From Candidatus Amulumruptor caecigallinarius (GTDB lineage: Bacteria > Bacteroidota > Bacteroidia > Bacteroidales > Muribaculaceae): a stretch of 64,000 nucleotides of DNA. Both the position numbers and the translations under genes were made by a program. The stretch covers positions 1,028,402 through 1,092,401 of the forward strand of contig JAMPDP010000001.1 of the NCBI GenBank assembly GCA_023665605.1, in the 5' to 3' direction. Under the pieces are notes generated by a model, which was not told where the DNA came from, searched no databases, and saw only the letters and a list, made by a program, of their open reading frames with translations. Below, piece by piece: positions 36,136 to 44,572 of the stretch (positions within the stretch are counted from its first letter, which is position 1; each line of letters starts with the position of its first letter).

Positions 36136-36939
36136 TCAGTCGCGCCAGCAGGTGCTCAGGTGAGTGTGCGGAGAGTGGCGCTTGTCCGGCGGCGGGGGTG
36201 TCATGTAGTCGCCGTAGAGGCGTGACAGGTAGCCGTCAGTATCGGCCAGGGTGATAAACTCGCGGTCCTCAAACTTGATGGGTTTGAACTTCTCGAAAAG
36301 GGCTGACGGCATAATTTCCCGCAGTCCGTATCCCCACACGGTGACAGCCGCGAAAGGAGCGCCGGGAGTGCCCTTGCGACACTTCCGCTCATACCAACGC
36401 GCCACTGCCGGCAGCGACAGCGGGGCGGTGAGGATGTTGAGGAGCTTGATGGCGATTTTCTTGGCCGTGGAGTTGAGGGGTGTGGGGCGGAGCATCTTCC
36501 CCTTATAGAGGTTGCGGGCGCGGAGCACCTTCTTGAAATACGCCTCGCTCTGTTGCTGCGTCTCCTTGAGGGGGTCCACCGGGAATACATCAATGGCGAT
36601 GCCCATAGGCTCGCCGCCCACCTTCTCTACAAGGAGTGTGCGCGAGTCCTCCACCTTGGCGAAGGGGAGGCCGTAAGAGGGGTCATCGGCAAGGGAGTGC
36701 AGCCGGTAACGCGAGGAGTGCCCATCATTATACTCAGCCACAAACCGCTCATAGTCAACGCGTGGCATCAGTATGTCTATGTCATCGTCCCAGGGGATGA
36801 ATCCGCCGTGACGCACAGCCCCCAAGAGAGTGCCGTAGCCCAAGGCATAACGGATGCCCCGGGCCTGACAGAAGTCATGTATGTCCTGCATGATGTCAAG
36901 CTGAATGAGCTTTGACTCCTCTATGTCGATTTCTTTCAT
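36136..36939 (-). CDS. LicD-family phosphotransferase, last gene of the phosphonate operon
   Basis: A 267-residue LicD-type nucleotidyltransferase-fold protein. The active-site region is complete: GTLLGAVRHGGFIPWDDDID (~36-55), with the metal-binding WDDDIDI, then SYGLPFAKVEDSRT and GIAIDVFPVDPL (~110-121). LicD of Haemophilus and pneumococci moves phosphocholine from CDP-choline to surface glycans. Here the gene follows the phosphonate reductase by 28 nt, so the likely donor is a CMP-activated phosphonate and the product a phosphonate-decorated glycan or lipid (inference). Its cytoplasmic location fits modification of a lipid-linked glycan before export. Confidence 0.88.
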   Translation of the reverse strand: MKEIDIEESKLIQLDIMQDIHDFCQARGIRYALGYGTLLGAVRHGGFIPWDDDIDILMPRVDYERFVAEYNDGHSSRYRLHSLADDPSYGLPFAKVEDSRTLLVEKVGGEPMGIAIDVFPVDPLKETQQQSEAYFKKVLRARNLYKGKMLRPTPLNSTAKKIAIKLLNILTAPLSLPAVARWYERKCRKGTPGAPFAAVTVWGYGLREIMPSALFEKFKPIKFEDREFITLADTDGYLSRLYGDYMTPPPPDKRHSPHTHLSTCWRD

Positions 36940-36967
36940 ACGGTCATGTGGGAGAGGGGTGTGAAGG

Positions 36968-38065
36968 TCAGTGAGCGAGCGTCGGGGTCAGTATCTGCGT
37001 CAGGAGCCGGCAGGCATCATCGTCTGTTACCGCTACGGGGTTGTTGGAGAGGCGCGCCGTGTTGATGCCACCGCGGAGCAGCTCCATGTCATACTGCACG
37101 TCAGTGCGCAGCGTCAGCCCCAGGCGTGAGCAGAGGTTGCGGAAAAATGCGGGTATCTCCTCGGGGTCACATCCCAGAGCCTCAGCCAACTGCATTTTTT
37201 TAGCAGCCGGCACGGCATCGCCGCGCAGATTGAACTCGGCAAGAGAAGGGAATGTCAACGCCACGGCATGTCCGTGGGGGTACCCGTAATGCGAAGTGAA
37301 GGGGTAGGAGAAAGCGTGGGGGGCGGTGGTGCGCGTAATGTTGATGGCCCGTCCGGCCTCGAAAGCTCCCTCCGCCATCAGCTCCCGTGAGCGAGGGCCG
37401 GGGGCCTCCACAGCCTCCACGATGGCCGGGGCTATCAGGCCGATGGCGCGGAGAGCGTGAGCGTCAGACTCCGGCGTAGCGTTACGGTTCCAGAAGGCCT
37501 CAACCGCCTGAGCCAGAGCATCAAAGCCTGTGCAGGCTGTGACGTAGGGGTTCATGGTGGATGAATAAGCGCTGTCAACGAGTGCCACATCCGGGCGCAC
37601 ATCCTCATGGTCAACAGAGTGCTTCACCTTGCCTACATACATCACCGCAAAGCGGGTGGTCTCGCTGCCGGTGCCTGCAGTGGAGGGCACAGCCACAAGG
37701 CGCGAATACAGAGGCACGGCATCTTCGCCGCGCTCGGCAGGGTTGGCAAGGAAGTGGCGGATGAGCTTGGCCATGTCTATGGCACTCCCGCCCCCGGCAC
37801 CGACTATAAGGTCAGGGTGGAAAGAGCGGGCCAGAGCGAGTCCGCGGGCGAGGTCATCACTGTTGGGGTTGACGTCAAAGTCGCAGAAGTCAGCCACCTC
37901 CACATCGGGGCCGAGCGCACCGAGCAGCCCCGCTTCAAGGCCGCAGGCTGCGTAGGAGCCGCGACCGTGCACGGCGAGCACCCGCTTGACATCAGCCTGC
38001 GGCATGAAGTCCCAAAGGTGAGCCAGAGCTCCGCGGCCCACGAAGAAGTGCTGAGTGTCGGTCAT
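36968..38065 (-). CDS. Phosphonoacetaldehyde reductase (iron-alcohol-dehydrogenase family)
   Basis: A 365-residue group III (Fe-dependent) alcohol dehydrogenase. GAGGGSAIDMAKL (~89-101) binds the nucleotide, VPSTAGTGSETTRF (~124-137) is the family signature, and metal-site residues lie in TGFDALAQAVEAFW (~184-197) and APHAFSYPF...YPHGHAVAL (~252-272). The second canonical metal ligand, His in DALxHAIE, is Gln here; I recall Gln at this place in the phosphonate-specific branch, but cannot verify it. Directly after aepY (9 nt gap), the expected reaction is phosphonoacetaldehyde to 2-hydroxyethylphosphonate. Confidence 0.83.
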   Translation of the reverse strand: MTDTQHFFVGRGALAHLWDFMPQADVKRVLAVHGRGSYAACGLEAGLLGALGPDVEVADFCDFDVNPNSDDLARGLALARSFHPDLIVGAGGGSAIDMAKLIRHFLANPAERGEDAVPLYSRLVAVPSTAGTGSETTRFAVMYVGKVKHSVDHEDVRPDVALVDSAYSSTMNPYVTACTGFDALAQAVEAFWNRNATPESDAHALRAIGLIAPAIVEAVEAPGPRSRELMAEGAFEAGRAINITRTTAPHAFSYPFTSHYGYPHGHAVALTFPSLAEFNLRGDAVPAAKKMQLAEALGCDPEEIPAFFRNLCSRLGLTLRTDVQYDMELLRGGINTARLSNNPVAVTDDDACRLLTQILTPTLAH

Positions 38066-38074
38066 GTGGGGAGG

Positions 38075-39214
38075 TTACTTACCGGCGAGAAAGGCCATCA
38101 GAGCCTCCTTGTTTTCAACAGGGGTGGTGGTGGGGCGGCCAAGGTCCTTGCGGGCACCCTTGCGCACCTTCACTTCCACCAGGGCGGGAGCCTCCTCGGC
38201 AACCTTCGTCAGGTCAAGAGCTTCGGCCTCCGCGAGAGTGTCGACGGACAGAGCCGAGCGGTAGCCGCAAGCCTTGGCGATGGCCGGCAGATCAATCTGA
38301 AAACCGGCCGTGGGCTGGCCGCCCACTGAGTCGTGGGCACCGTTGTTGAAGACGATGTGCACAAAGTTGCGGGGTGCAGCCTGACCGATGATAGCCAGCG
38401 ACCCCAGGTGCATGATGGATGCCCCGTCGCCGTCAAAGCAGTAGACCGGTCTCTGCGGCTGCGCCAGTGCGATGGCCATGGCAATCTGCGAAGCGTGGCC
38501 CATGGAGCCTACCGTGAGGAAGTCGCGGGCATGCCCCTCGCCACGCTTCTCGCGAAGCTCAAAGAGCTCGCGGGAAATCATGCCGGTGGTTGACACCACC
38601 ACGGCATCCGCAGGGAGCTTGTCAAGCATCAGGCCGATAGCCTGTTCACGACCGAGCTCCAGAGCCGGAGCCTCGGCAGCGGGAGCCTTGGGGCCGGCGT
38701 AGTCGCTGAAAGTGCCTTTGCGCACCACCAGTGCGTAGGGGCGCAGCTCGCGCATCATGTAGTCGCGTGCGGCGTCAACAGCCGCGAGCGCACCCTCAGT
38801 GTCGTCAGGCAGGATAGTGTGGGCGATGCCCATACATTCGAGCAGCGGGATGGTGAGCTTGCCCTGCTTCACGTGCTGGGGCTCATCGTGTACGCCCGGT
38901 TCGCCGCGCCAACCTATAATCAGGAGCACCGGCATACGGTAAACCTCGTCATCGACGAGCGAAAGGAGCGGGTTGACGGCATTGCCGATGCCGGAGTTCT
39001 GCATGAACACCACGGCAGGTCGGCCGGTGGCGAGCCAGTGACCCGCAGCGAGGCCCATCGCGGCACCCTCGTTGGCGGCCGTGATGCGGCGGGAGGGGTC
39101 GACAGTGGCCGACAGACATGAGCAGAAGCTCTTCAGGAGCGAATCAGGGACGCCGGCAAAGAACGTTGAGCCGTCCGGGTCAAGACGTTGCGTGAATTTC
39201 TCTACATCTACCAT
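38075..39214 (-). CDS. aepY: Phosphonopyruvate decarboxylase
   Basis: A 379-residue ThDP-dependent decarboxylase: phosphonopyruvate to phosphonoacetaldehyde + CO2, the irreversible step that pulls the unfavourable PEP mutase reaction forward. The short two-domain form without a central FAD/NAD domain is typical. The N-terminal Pyr domain has the activating Glu in ITAANEGAAMGLAAGHWLA (~43-61). The PP domain has GDGASIMHLGSLAIIG...NNGAHDSVGGQPT (~258-292). It lies 78 nt after the PEP mutase gene. Confidence 0.93.
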   Translation of the reverse strand: MVDVEKFTQRLDPDGSTFFAGVPDSLLKSFCSCLSATVDPSRRITAANEGAAMGLAAGHWLATGRPAVVFMQNSGIGNAVNPLLSLVDDEVYRMPVLLIIGWRGEPGVHDEPQHVKQGKLTIPLLECMGIAHTILPDDTEGALAAVDAARDYMMRELRPYALVVRKGTFSDYAGPKAPAAEAPALELGREQAIGLMLDKLPADAVVVSTTGMISRELFELREKRGEGHARDFLTVGSMGHASQIAMAIALAQPQRPVYCFDGDGASIMHLGSLAIIGQAAPRNFVHIVFNNGAHDSVGGQPTAGFQIDLPAIAKACGYRSALSVDTLAEAEALDLTKVAEEAPALVEVKVRKGARKDLGRPTTTPVENKEALMAFLAGK

Positions 39215-39292
39215 ATGGCAGCAGGAGTACGGTGAATGAACAGTTGAGACGTGAAGTGACGGAAGTGACAGGAAGTGACGGGAGAGCCCGGA

Positions 39293-40597
39293 TTACTTCG
39301 TGCCGGGGATAAGCTCGAGAATCTCCTTGACCGGCATACAGTACTTGTCGGCCTCCAGAGAGCGCGAGTTGGTGAGGATGGACTTGGCAGTGTTCACCAT
39401 GGCGGGATAGGAGCTGCGCAGCATATGGTTGGCGTAAATCACCACGTTCACGCCCCATGAAGCGAGTTCATCCTCGGTGATATGGTTGTAGGTGGTGGGC
39501 ACCACGACGATGGGCACCGATGAGTGCACCTTGCGCAGAGCCTGGCAGAATGCCTTGATGTCATCGCCGCTCTTGTCCTTGCTGTGAATCATAATGCCGT
39601 CGGCTCCCGCCTCTATGTAGGCCAGAGCGCGCTCCATAGCATCGTCAAGCCCCTTGCCGGCTATGAAGCTCTCGATGCGGGCAATGATCATAAAGTCAGG
39701 GGTAATCTGTGCCTGCTTGCCGGCATGTATCTTGTGGCAGAAGTTCTCGATGGTGTCCTGTGTCTGGATGGCATCCGTACCGAAGAGCGAGTTCTTCTTC
39801 AAGCCCACCTTGTCCTCGATGATGACTGCCGAAATGCCGAGACGCTCCAGGGTGCGGACGGTGAAGACGAAGTGCTCCGTCTTGCCGCCGGTGTCGCCGT
39901 CGAAGATTACCGGCTTGGTGGTGCACTCCAGGGCATCGTTGAGCGAGTGGAGGCGGGTGGTGAGGTCAACAGCCTCAATGTCAGGCTTGCCCTTGGAGGT
40001 GGAGTCTGTGAGCGAGCTGCTCCACATGCCGTCAAACTCCTGACGGTGTCCGTTGACATCCACGCCGATATTCTCGATAATCAGGCCGGTGAGACCGCTG
40101 TGTGACTCAAGGATGCGCACTATCTTCTTGGCGTTGATGAGGCGGCGCAGACGCTTGAGGCGAATCTCAGGCGTGGTGCCTATCTCCTTGAGGCGAGCGT
40201 TGAGCTGCGTGGAGGAGATGCCCTGAGTGTAAGGGATGTCCACCACCTTGCCACCCCACTTGGCCACGGTGTCGATGACCCGCTGGCGTGTCTCCTTCTG
40301 CACACCCTCTTTCCAGTCGTCGCCATGCACCACGTAGTCAGGCCGCAGCTTCTCAAGGTTGGGGACATAGTCGAGGGTGGTCTGAGGGATTACGGTGTCC
40401 ACACCCTTGAGGTTGCTCACCACAAGAGCGCGCTGGTCGTAAGAGAGGTAAGGGAGGCGCTTGTAGCTGGCGATAGCCTCATCGGTGAGCACCCCGACGA
40501 CGACGCGCCCCAATTTCTGCGCTTCGTGAATGATGTTGAGATGTCCGGGGTGAATGATGTCGGCACTCATCCCCACGTAAACGGTCTTTTCGTTCAT
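39293..40597 (-). CDS. aepX: Phosphoenolpyruvate phosphomutase fused to a cytidylyltransferase domain
   Basis: A 434-residue two-domain protein. Residues 1-~135 form a nucleotidyltransferase domain of the glycerol-3-phosphate/choline-phosphate cytidylyltransferase type: [20 protein letters not shown] (HxGH at 16-19), VHGDDWK and a GISSTQL ending. Residues ~150-434 are PEP mutase, forming the C-P bond of phosphonopyruvate: DGDTGG (~230), [13 protein letters not shown] (~256-268, the mutase hallmark that separates it from isocitrate-lyase relatives), [11 protein letters not shown] and [10 protein letters not shown]. The first domain presumably makes a CMP-phosphonate, joining the first and the activating step in one chain. 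First gene of the operon, with a TAACTTTG box upstream. Confidence 0.94.
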   Translation of the reverse strand: MNEKTVYVGMSADIIHPGHLNIIHEAQKLGRVVVGVLTDEAIASYKRLPYLSYDQRALVVSNLKGVDTVIPQTTLDYVPNLEKLRPDYVVHGDDWKEGVQKETRQRVIDTVAKWGGKVVDIPYTQGISSTQLNARLKEIGTTPEIRLKRLRRLINAKKIVRILESHSGLTGLIIENIGVDVNGHRQEFDGMWSSSLTDSTSKGKPDIEAVDLTTRLHSLNDALECTTKPVIFDGDTGGKTEHFVFTVRTLERLGISAVIIEDKVGLKKNSLFGTDAIQTQDTIENFCHKIHAGKQAQITPDFMIIARIESFIAGKGLDDAMERALAYIEAGADGIMIHSKDKSGDDIKAFCQALRKVHSSVPIVVVPTTYNHITEDELASWGVNVVIYANHMLRSSYPAMVNTAKSILTNSRSLEADKYCMPVKEILELIPGTK

Positions 40598-40671
40598 TGT
40601 CAGGGCTTAAGAAGTAGTTTAATAACAAATATTATATGAGGAGCCGGATATGCCGGTGCGGGTTATCCGTG

Positions 40672-40679
40672 CAAAGTTA
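40672..40679 (-). promoter_or_regulatory. -7 box of the phosphonate operon
   Basis: Minus-strand TAACTTTG about 75 nt before the aepX start; at the -33 distance the minus strand reads ATTTTAC, a partial match to TTTG. Confidence 0.55.
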
Positions 40680-40817
40680 CGAAAAAAGATTGTGCGCTGT
40701 AAAATAATGTGAATGGAGCCTGAAACGTGGTGTGGAGGGCGGTGCGTATCGGCGCACAGTCACACTGCTCTAACAACCCGAAAGCGGGGTGAATTGTTCG
40801 CCCAGGCCGGTGTGAGG

Positions 40818-41341
40818 CAGGGCAACCATATCAAATTGTGAGGACAAACCTCCGTCTCTGCGGCTGCGCCGGATGTGATATGGGGAAAGTGTATCAAAAG
40901 TTTTTGGAGGGTGTTACAGAACCGCTGAAGAGCGTCCGTAGGACGCTGATTTACCGTAGCCCCGGAAGCCGAAGCGCAGCGTAGGCATCCGGGGTTGAGG
41001 GGCATCCAACAAACTGGGCGTCCGCAGGACGCCGATTTACAACACCATACAAATATATGTATGATTTCCTGACAAGCCGTAGTGCACATGTGTGGCGCAT
41101 CGGTGAAATGCCGGAGCATATCCATATTCTAGTGGACATTCCCCCAAAATATTCCATTTCCGAGATTGTGAAAATTCTCAAAAGGAGATGTAAATCGGCG
41201 TCCTCCAGACGCCATTGGCCATGATGACAATAACCCCGGATGCCTACGCTATCGCTACGGCTTCCGGGGCTACGGGTAAATCAGCGTCCTGCGGACGCTC
41301 CTTAGGAGGTTTTTCAACACCCTCAATTACTTTTGATACAC
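40818..41341. mobile_element. Large palindromic repeat, copy C, with inverted ends
   Basis: Outermost motif CAGGGCAACCATATCAAA (40818-40835). Then GTGTATCAAAAG...GGAGGGTGTT (40889-40915), matched at the far end by its inverted partner AACACCCTC...CTTTTGATACAC (41316-41341), 26-27 bp arms with one indel and a few mismatches. Between them, symmetrically: GCGTCC hairpin, CCCCGGAAGCC...GGCATCCGGGG (40960-40994), GGCGTCC hairpin with GATTTAC, the transposase fragment, GTAAATC with GGCGTCC hairpin, CCCCGGATGCC...GGCTTCCGGGG (41234-41269), and GCGTCC hairpin. This is the best-preserved copy and shows the family is a transposable palindrome. Confidence 0.8.
41045..41190 (+). pseudogene. IS200/REP-type Y1 transposase fragment
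   Basis: An open stretch of about 48 codons reads YMYDFLTSRSAHVWRIGEMP, then EHIHILVDIPPKYSISEIVK and ILKRR before running into the repeat arm. The EHIHILV part is the HUH metal-binding motif of Y1 (IS200/IS605, REP-associated) transposases, and the following IPPKYSISEIVKILK is the usual helix after it. The N-terminal strand, the catalytic Tyr helix and the C-terminus are missing, so it is a remnant. No start codon is needed; the fragment lies exactly between the two halves of repeat copy C. Confidence 0.8.
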
Positions 41342-41414
41342 CTTCGATGAAATTGCATGGCAGGTTGAATTTGAGGGTAAATTGATGGAAAATTGACGGA
41401 AAATTGCCTGCGGA

Positions 41415-41446
41415 TTTGGGAAATTGCGAAAATATTGCTAAATTTG
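41415..41446 (+). promoter_or_regulatory. Promoter of the small secreted protein
   Basis: TTTG (41415-41418), 20 nt, TAAATTTG (41439-41446): a full consensus match. The ATG at 41473 is 26 nt further on. Confidence 0.7.
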
Positions 41447-41472
41447 TCAGACAAAGAACGCTGATACGCCCC

Positions 41473-41814
41473 ATGAAACGGACACTGATAGCCATAATCC
41501 TCTTTGCTGCAACGCTTTGCGCGGCATCCGGAGCATCTGCCGAGACGCTCTCGGTGGCTGCGTCCGAGACTGCGCGCGTGGCTGTGGTGGATGGAGGCCT
41601 CGAGCTTCAGGCGCTGCCGACAGCCGCCGAGGCGGCACAATTTGAGGTGTACAGCATCCTCGGCACTCACCAGGGTAAGGTGACGGTGCCCCCGTCGCAG
41701 AGCGTGCGCATGGATTTGCGCAGCGGATGCTACATAGTGCGCTGTATGCAGCCCAAGGGCAAAGGCGGCGCCCCCGAGGCCAAGGTAACAAGCGTCAAGC
41801 TGACCGTCAAGTAA
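41473..41814 (+). CDS. Small secreted protein with T9SS-tail-like strands
   Basis: A 113-residue exported protein: signal peptide MKRTLIAIILFAATLCAASGASA, then a beta-rich domain. FEVYSILGTHQGKVTVPPSQ, then RMDLRSGCYIVRCM and VTSVKLTVK resembles the C-terminal sorting domains of Bacteroidetes type IX secretion cargo (VYxxxGxxV...LxxGxYxVR...KVxV), but here it makes up nearly the whole protein with no cargo in front. It could be a free domain of that fold or a degenerate remnant. Function unknown. It has its own good promoter. Confidence 0.65.
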   Translation: MKRTLIAIILFAATLCAASGASAETLSVAASETARVAVVDGGLELQALPTAAEAAQFEVYSILGTHQGKVTVPPSQSVRMDLRSGCYIVRCMQPKGKGGAPEAKVTSVKLTVK

Positions 41815-41998
41815 ACCGCCCCGGCGCGGCTTGCCGTCACCTGCTGTGACGACAATTCATCCGCGTCATCCCCTCCCCGCCGTGATAACTGCTCTGCGGG
41901 GATAATTTGTGCCCCGGCATGATTTCTCTCTCCCCTCCCCCTCTATCTTCCTCCCTCTCTCACCTTCATTGAATAACACACTTCTTTCAAAACGCCTT

Positions 41999-44047
41999 AT
42001 GACGAATACCACCCTCAAGGGGCTCGTGGCTGTCACTGCGATAGCTGTCGGGGCCCTCGCTTTAATGCCCATGAACACACAAGCCCAGACGATGCCCTCA
42101 ATCCCCGCCGCTTCCGACGAGGTGTATGCCGAGTATCCCACATATGCCGGCGATGACCTCGGTGTCACGGTGGCCAACGGTGCCACAACATTCAAGCTGT
42201 GGTCGCCGCGCGCGCAGGATGTGCGTCTGAGCATCTACCCCACCGACCGCAACACCCCCGCGCTGATGACGATGGGGATGATTAAGGGGGGCAACGGCGT
42301 GTGGACCGCGCAGGTGCCTCAGGAACTCTATGGCAAGTTCTACACCTTCAATGTGAAGTTTGACGGCAAGTGGCTCGGCGAGACTCCCGGCGTGTGGGCC
42401 AAGAGCGCCGGCACCAACGGACAGCGTGCCGCCATCATAGACTTCGCGGCTACCAACCCCGAGGGCTGGGATACCGACAAGGGCCCCGAGACACCCTCGC
42501 CCGTGGATGCCGTGGTCTATGAGATGCACCACCGCGATATGTCGGTGCACCCGTCGTCAGGTATTGTCAACAAGGGTAAGTTCCTGGCCCTCACCGAGCA
42601 GGGAACCGTCAACCCCACCGGCGAGAAGACCGGCCTTGACCACCTCAAGGAGCTTGGCGTGACCCACGTGCAGATACTCCCCTCCTACGACTACAACAGC
42701 GTGGATGAGAGCAACCTGATGGCCAACCAGTATAACTGGGGCTATGACCCTCAGAACTACAACTCCCCTGACGGCGGCTACTCCACCAACCCCACCGACC
42801 CCACGGCCCGCGTCAAGGAGATGAAGCAGATGATCAAGACGCTGCATGACAACGGCATAGGCGTGATTATGGATGTGGTGTACAACCACACCGCCGAGAA
42901 CGACGGCTCCAACTTCTCGCTGACAGCTCCCGGCTACTACTACCGCCACCGCGCCGACGGCAGCTACAGCGACGCCTCCGGCTGCGGCAACGAGACCGCA
43001 AGCGATCGCCAACAGATGCGCAACTTCATGCTCAACTCCCTCAAGCACTGGACCAAGGAGTATCACATTGACGGCTACCGCTTTGACCTGATGGCCATCC
43101 ATGACATCGAGACGATGAACGAAATCGCCGACTCTCTGCGCGCCATCAACCCCGACATTATAATATATGGTGAAGGGTGGACTGCCGGCGACTCCCCCCT
43201 TGCCGCCGAGAAGCGCGCGCTCAAGGACAACGCCTACATGATGCCTATGGTGGGCGTGTTCTCCGACGACATCCGCGATGCCGTCAAGGGGCACTACTCC
43301 AACGCTGAGGACCGCGGCTTCGCCACCGGCAAGCCCGGCAACGAGGAGACCGTGAAGATAGGCATCGTCGGCGCTACGGCACATCCGCAGGTGGACTACT
43401 CCAAGGGCAACAACTCCAAGAAGCCCTATGCCCTGTCACCCGCACAGGTGGTCAACTATGTGTCATGCCATGACGACCTGACGCTGACCGACAAGCTCGC
43501 CAAGTCCATGGGGGCAGATGCCTCGGTTGCCGACCGTCAGCGCGCCGCCAAGCTCGCACAGACCATCATCCTGACAAGCCAGGGCATCCCCTTCATATGG
43601 TGCGGCGAGGAGATATTCCGCGACAAGAAGGGTGTGCACAACTCCTACAAGAGCCCGGACTCCATCAACGCCATCGACTGGAACCAGAAGCATCAGTATG
43701 CCGAGCTCTTTGACTACTACAAGAACCTGATAGCCCTGCGCAAGGCTCACCCGGCATTCCGCATGAGCGATGCCAAGGATGTGGCACGCAACATCAAGTT
43801 TGACAAGGTGAAGGAGCCGAACCTCATCTCCTACTCCATCCTCAACAATGCCAACGGCGATGCGTGGAAGGAAGTGAAACTGATATTCAACGGCTCTGCC
43901 GAGCCTCGCACCGTCAGCGTGCCCAAGGGTAAGTGGACCATCTATGCCGAGGATGGCAAGATTGCCGCCCAGGGCCTTGGCACGTCGGATGGCGGCAAGG
44001 TGACGGTGGCTCCCACTTCGGCCCTCATCCTCGCACGCGAGAAATAA
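41999..44047 (+). CDS. pulA: Type I pullulanase (GH13), exported
   Basis: A 682-residue alpha-glucan debranching enzyme cutting 1,6 links in pullulan or starch. Signal peptide MTNTTLKGLVAVTAIAVGALALMPMNTQA; then a CBM48-like domain (GATTFKLWSPRAQDVRLSIY, ~62-81) and the GH13 barrel with MDVVYNHT (~290), nucleophile Asp in DGYRFDLMAIHD (~362), acid Glu in IIYGEGWTAGD (~390) and VSCHDDLTL (~489). The pullulanase-type YNWGYDPQNYN (~246-256) supports the assignment over other GH13 enzymes. No lipobox is obvious, so it is probably periplasmic or secreted. ATG 41999 is chosen for the signal peptide. Monocistronic. Confidence 0.93.
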   Translation: MTNTTLKGLVAVTAIAVGALALMPMNTQAQTMPSIPAASDEVYAEYPTYAGDDLGVTVANGATTFKLWSPRAQDVRLSIYPTDRNTPALMTMGMIKGGNGVWTAQVPQELYGKFYTFNVKFDGKWLGETPGVWAKSAGTNGQRAAIIDFAATNPEGWDTDKGPETPSPVDAVVYEMHHRDMSVHPSSGIVNKGKFLALTEQGTVNPTGEKTGLDHLKELGVTHVQILPSYDYNSVDESNLMANQYNWGYDPQNYNSPDGGYSTNPTDPTARVKEMKQMIKTLHDNGIGVIMDVVYNHTAENDGSNFSLTAPGYYYRHRADGSYSDASGCGNETASDRQQMRNFMLNSLKHWTKEYHIDGYRFDLMAIHDIETMNEIADSLRAINPDIIIYGEGWTAGDSPLAAEKRALKDNAYMMPMVGVFSDDIRDAVKGHYSNAEDRGFATGKPGNEETVKIGIVGATAHPQVDYSKGNNSKKPYALSPAQVVNYVSCHDDLTLTDKLAKSMGADASVADRQRAAKLAQTIILTSQGIPFIWCGEEIFRDKKGVHNSYKSPDSINAIDWNQKHQYAELFDYYKNLIALRKAHPAFRMSDAKDVARNIKFDKVKEPNLISYSILNNANGDAWKEVKLIFNGSAEPRTVSVPKGKWTIYAEDGKIAAQGLGTSDGGKVTVAPTSALILAREK

Positions 44048-44153
44048 CCCTCCCCGCAACGGCGAACACCACCCTCCCGGAGGGCGAAAATTGCCGCCAT
44101 AAAAGGCGAAAAGCCGTTCAGACCACAACTCCCGCCCTGCTGACCTCATTTTT

Positions 44154-44200
44154 TTCAGCACCCGTTTTGGGGCCTCTGACGGCCTCTGACGGGTGCTGAA
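44154..44200 (+). terminator. Terminator hairpin after pulA
   Basis: TTCAGCACCCG (44154-44164) pairs perfectly with CGGGTGCTGAA (44190-44200). The loop carries a tandem repeat of GGCCTCTGAC. The T run lies before the stem (CATTTTTTTCAG), and the sequence after it is ACCTTTCT. Confidence 0.65.
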
Positions 44201-44255
44201 ACCTTTCTATGCATTGATTGTTATAACGATATAAAGGTATATTAAAAAAATTTTT

Positions 44256-44263
44256 TACCTTTG
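44256..44263 (+). promoter_or_regulatory. -7 box for the winged-helix protein
   Basis: TACCTTTG after a long A/T tract (44240-44256) that may act as an UP-like element; 65 nt before the ATG. Confidence 0.5.
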
Positions 44264-44328
44264 CAGCGTTGATGCGCTACTAATTGCAGCAATTTTCCAT
44301 AAGTTACACTTATATATACCCCTTCATC

Positions 44329-44550
44329 ATGACTATCAACTGCGATCTCATCGGCCTCTGGGCAGGCCAGGTTTGGGAGGCCGTCAATGACGCCGACACC
44401 ATTTCCACCAAGCAGATCAAGAAGATCACCAAGCTCAAAGACAAGGAGCTGTATGCCGCTCTGGGCTGGCTGGCCCGCGAAGGCAAGGTGTCATTCCAGA
44501 CCAACGACGAAGACGAGAAGGAGCTTCTGATTCAGCTCGTTCAGGGCTAA
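44329..44550 (+). CDS. Winged-helix protein (DUF2582-like)
   Basis: A 73-residue protein starting MTINCDLIGLWAGQVWEAV, with ISTKQIKKITKLKDKELYAA (~29-48) as the helix-turn-helix and LGWLAREGKVSFQTNDE as the wing. This is the DUF2582 winged-helix type widespread in Bacteroidetes. It may be a small DNA- or RNA-binding regulator; no target is known. It has its own promoter and a strong hairpin directly after, so it is expressed alone. Confidence 0.82.
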   Translation: MTINCDLIGLWAGQVWEAVNDADTISTKQIKKITKLKDKELYAALGWLAREGKVSFQTNDEDEKELLIQLVQG

Positions 44551-44572
44551 ACCACCCCCTCTCACACTTACA

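Larger units (their letters stand above)
40598..41472. other. Intergenic region: operon promoter, repeat copy C, next promoter
   Basis: 875 bases with no intact gene. From left to right: minus-strand promoter of the phosphonate operon (40672-40679); a stretch to ~40817 in which I see nothing; palindromic repeat copy C (40818-41341) with a transposase fragment at its centre; and the promoter of the small secreted protein (41415-41446). Confidence 0.6.
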
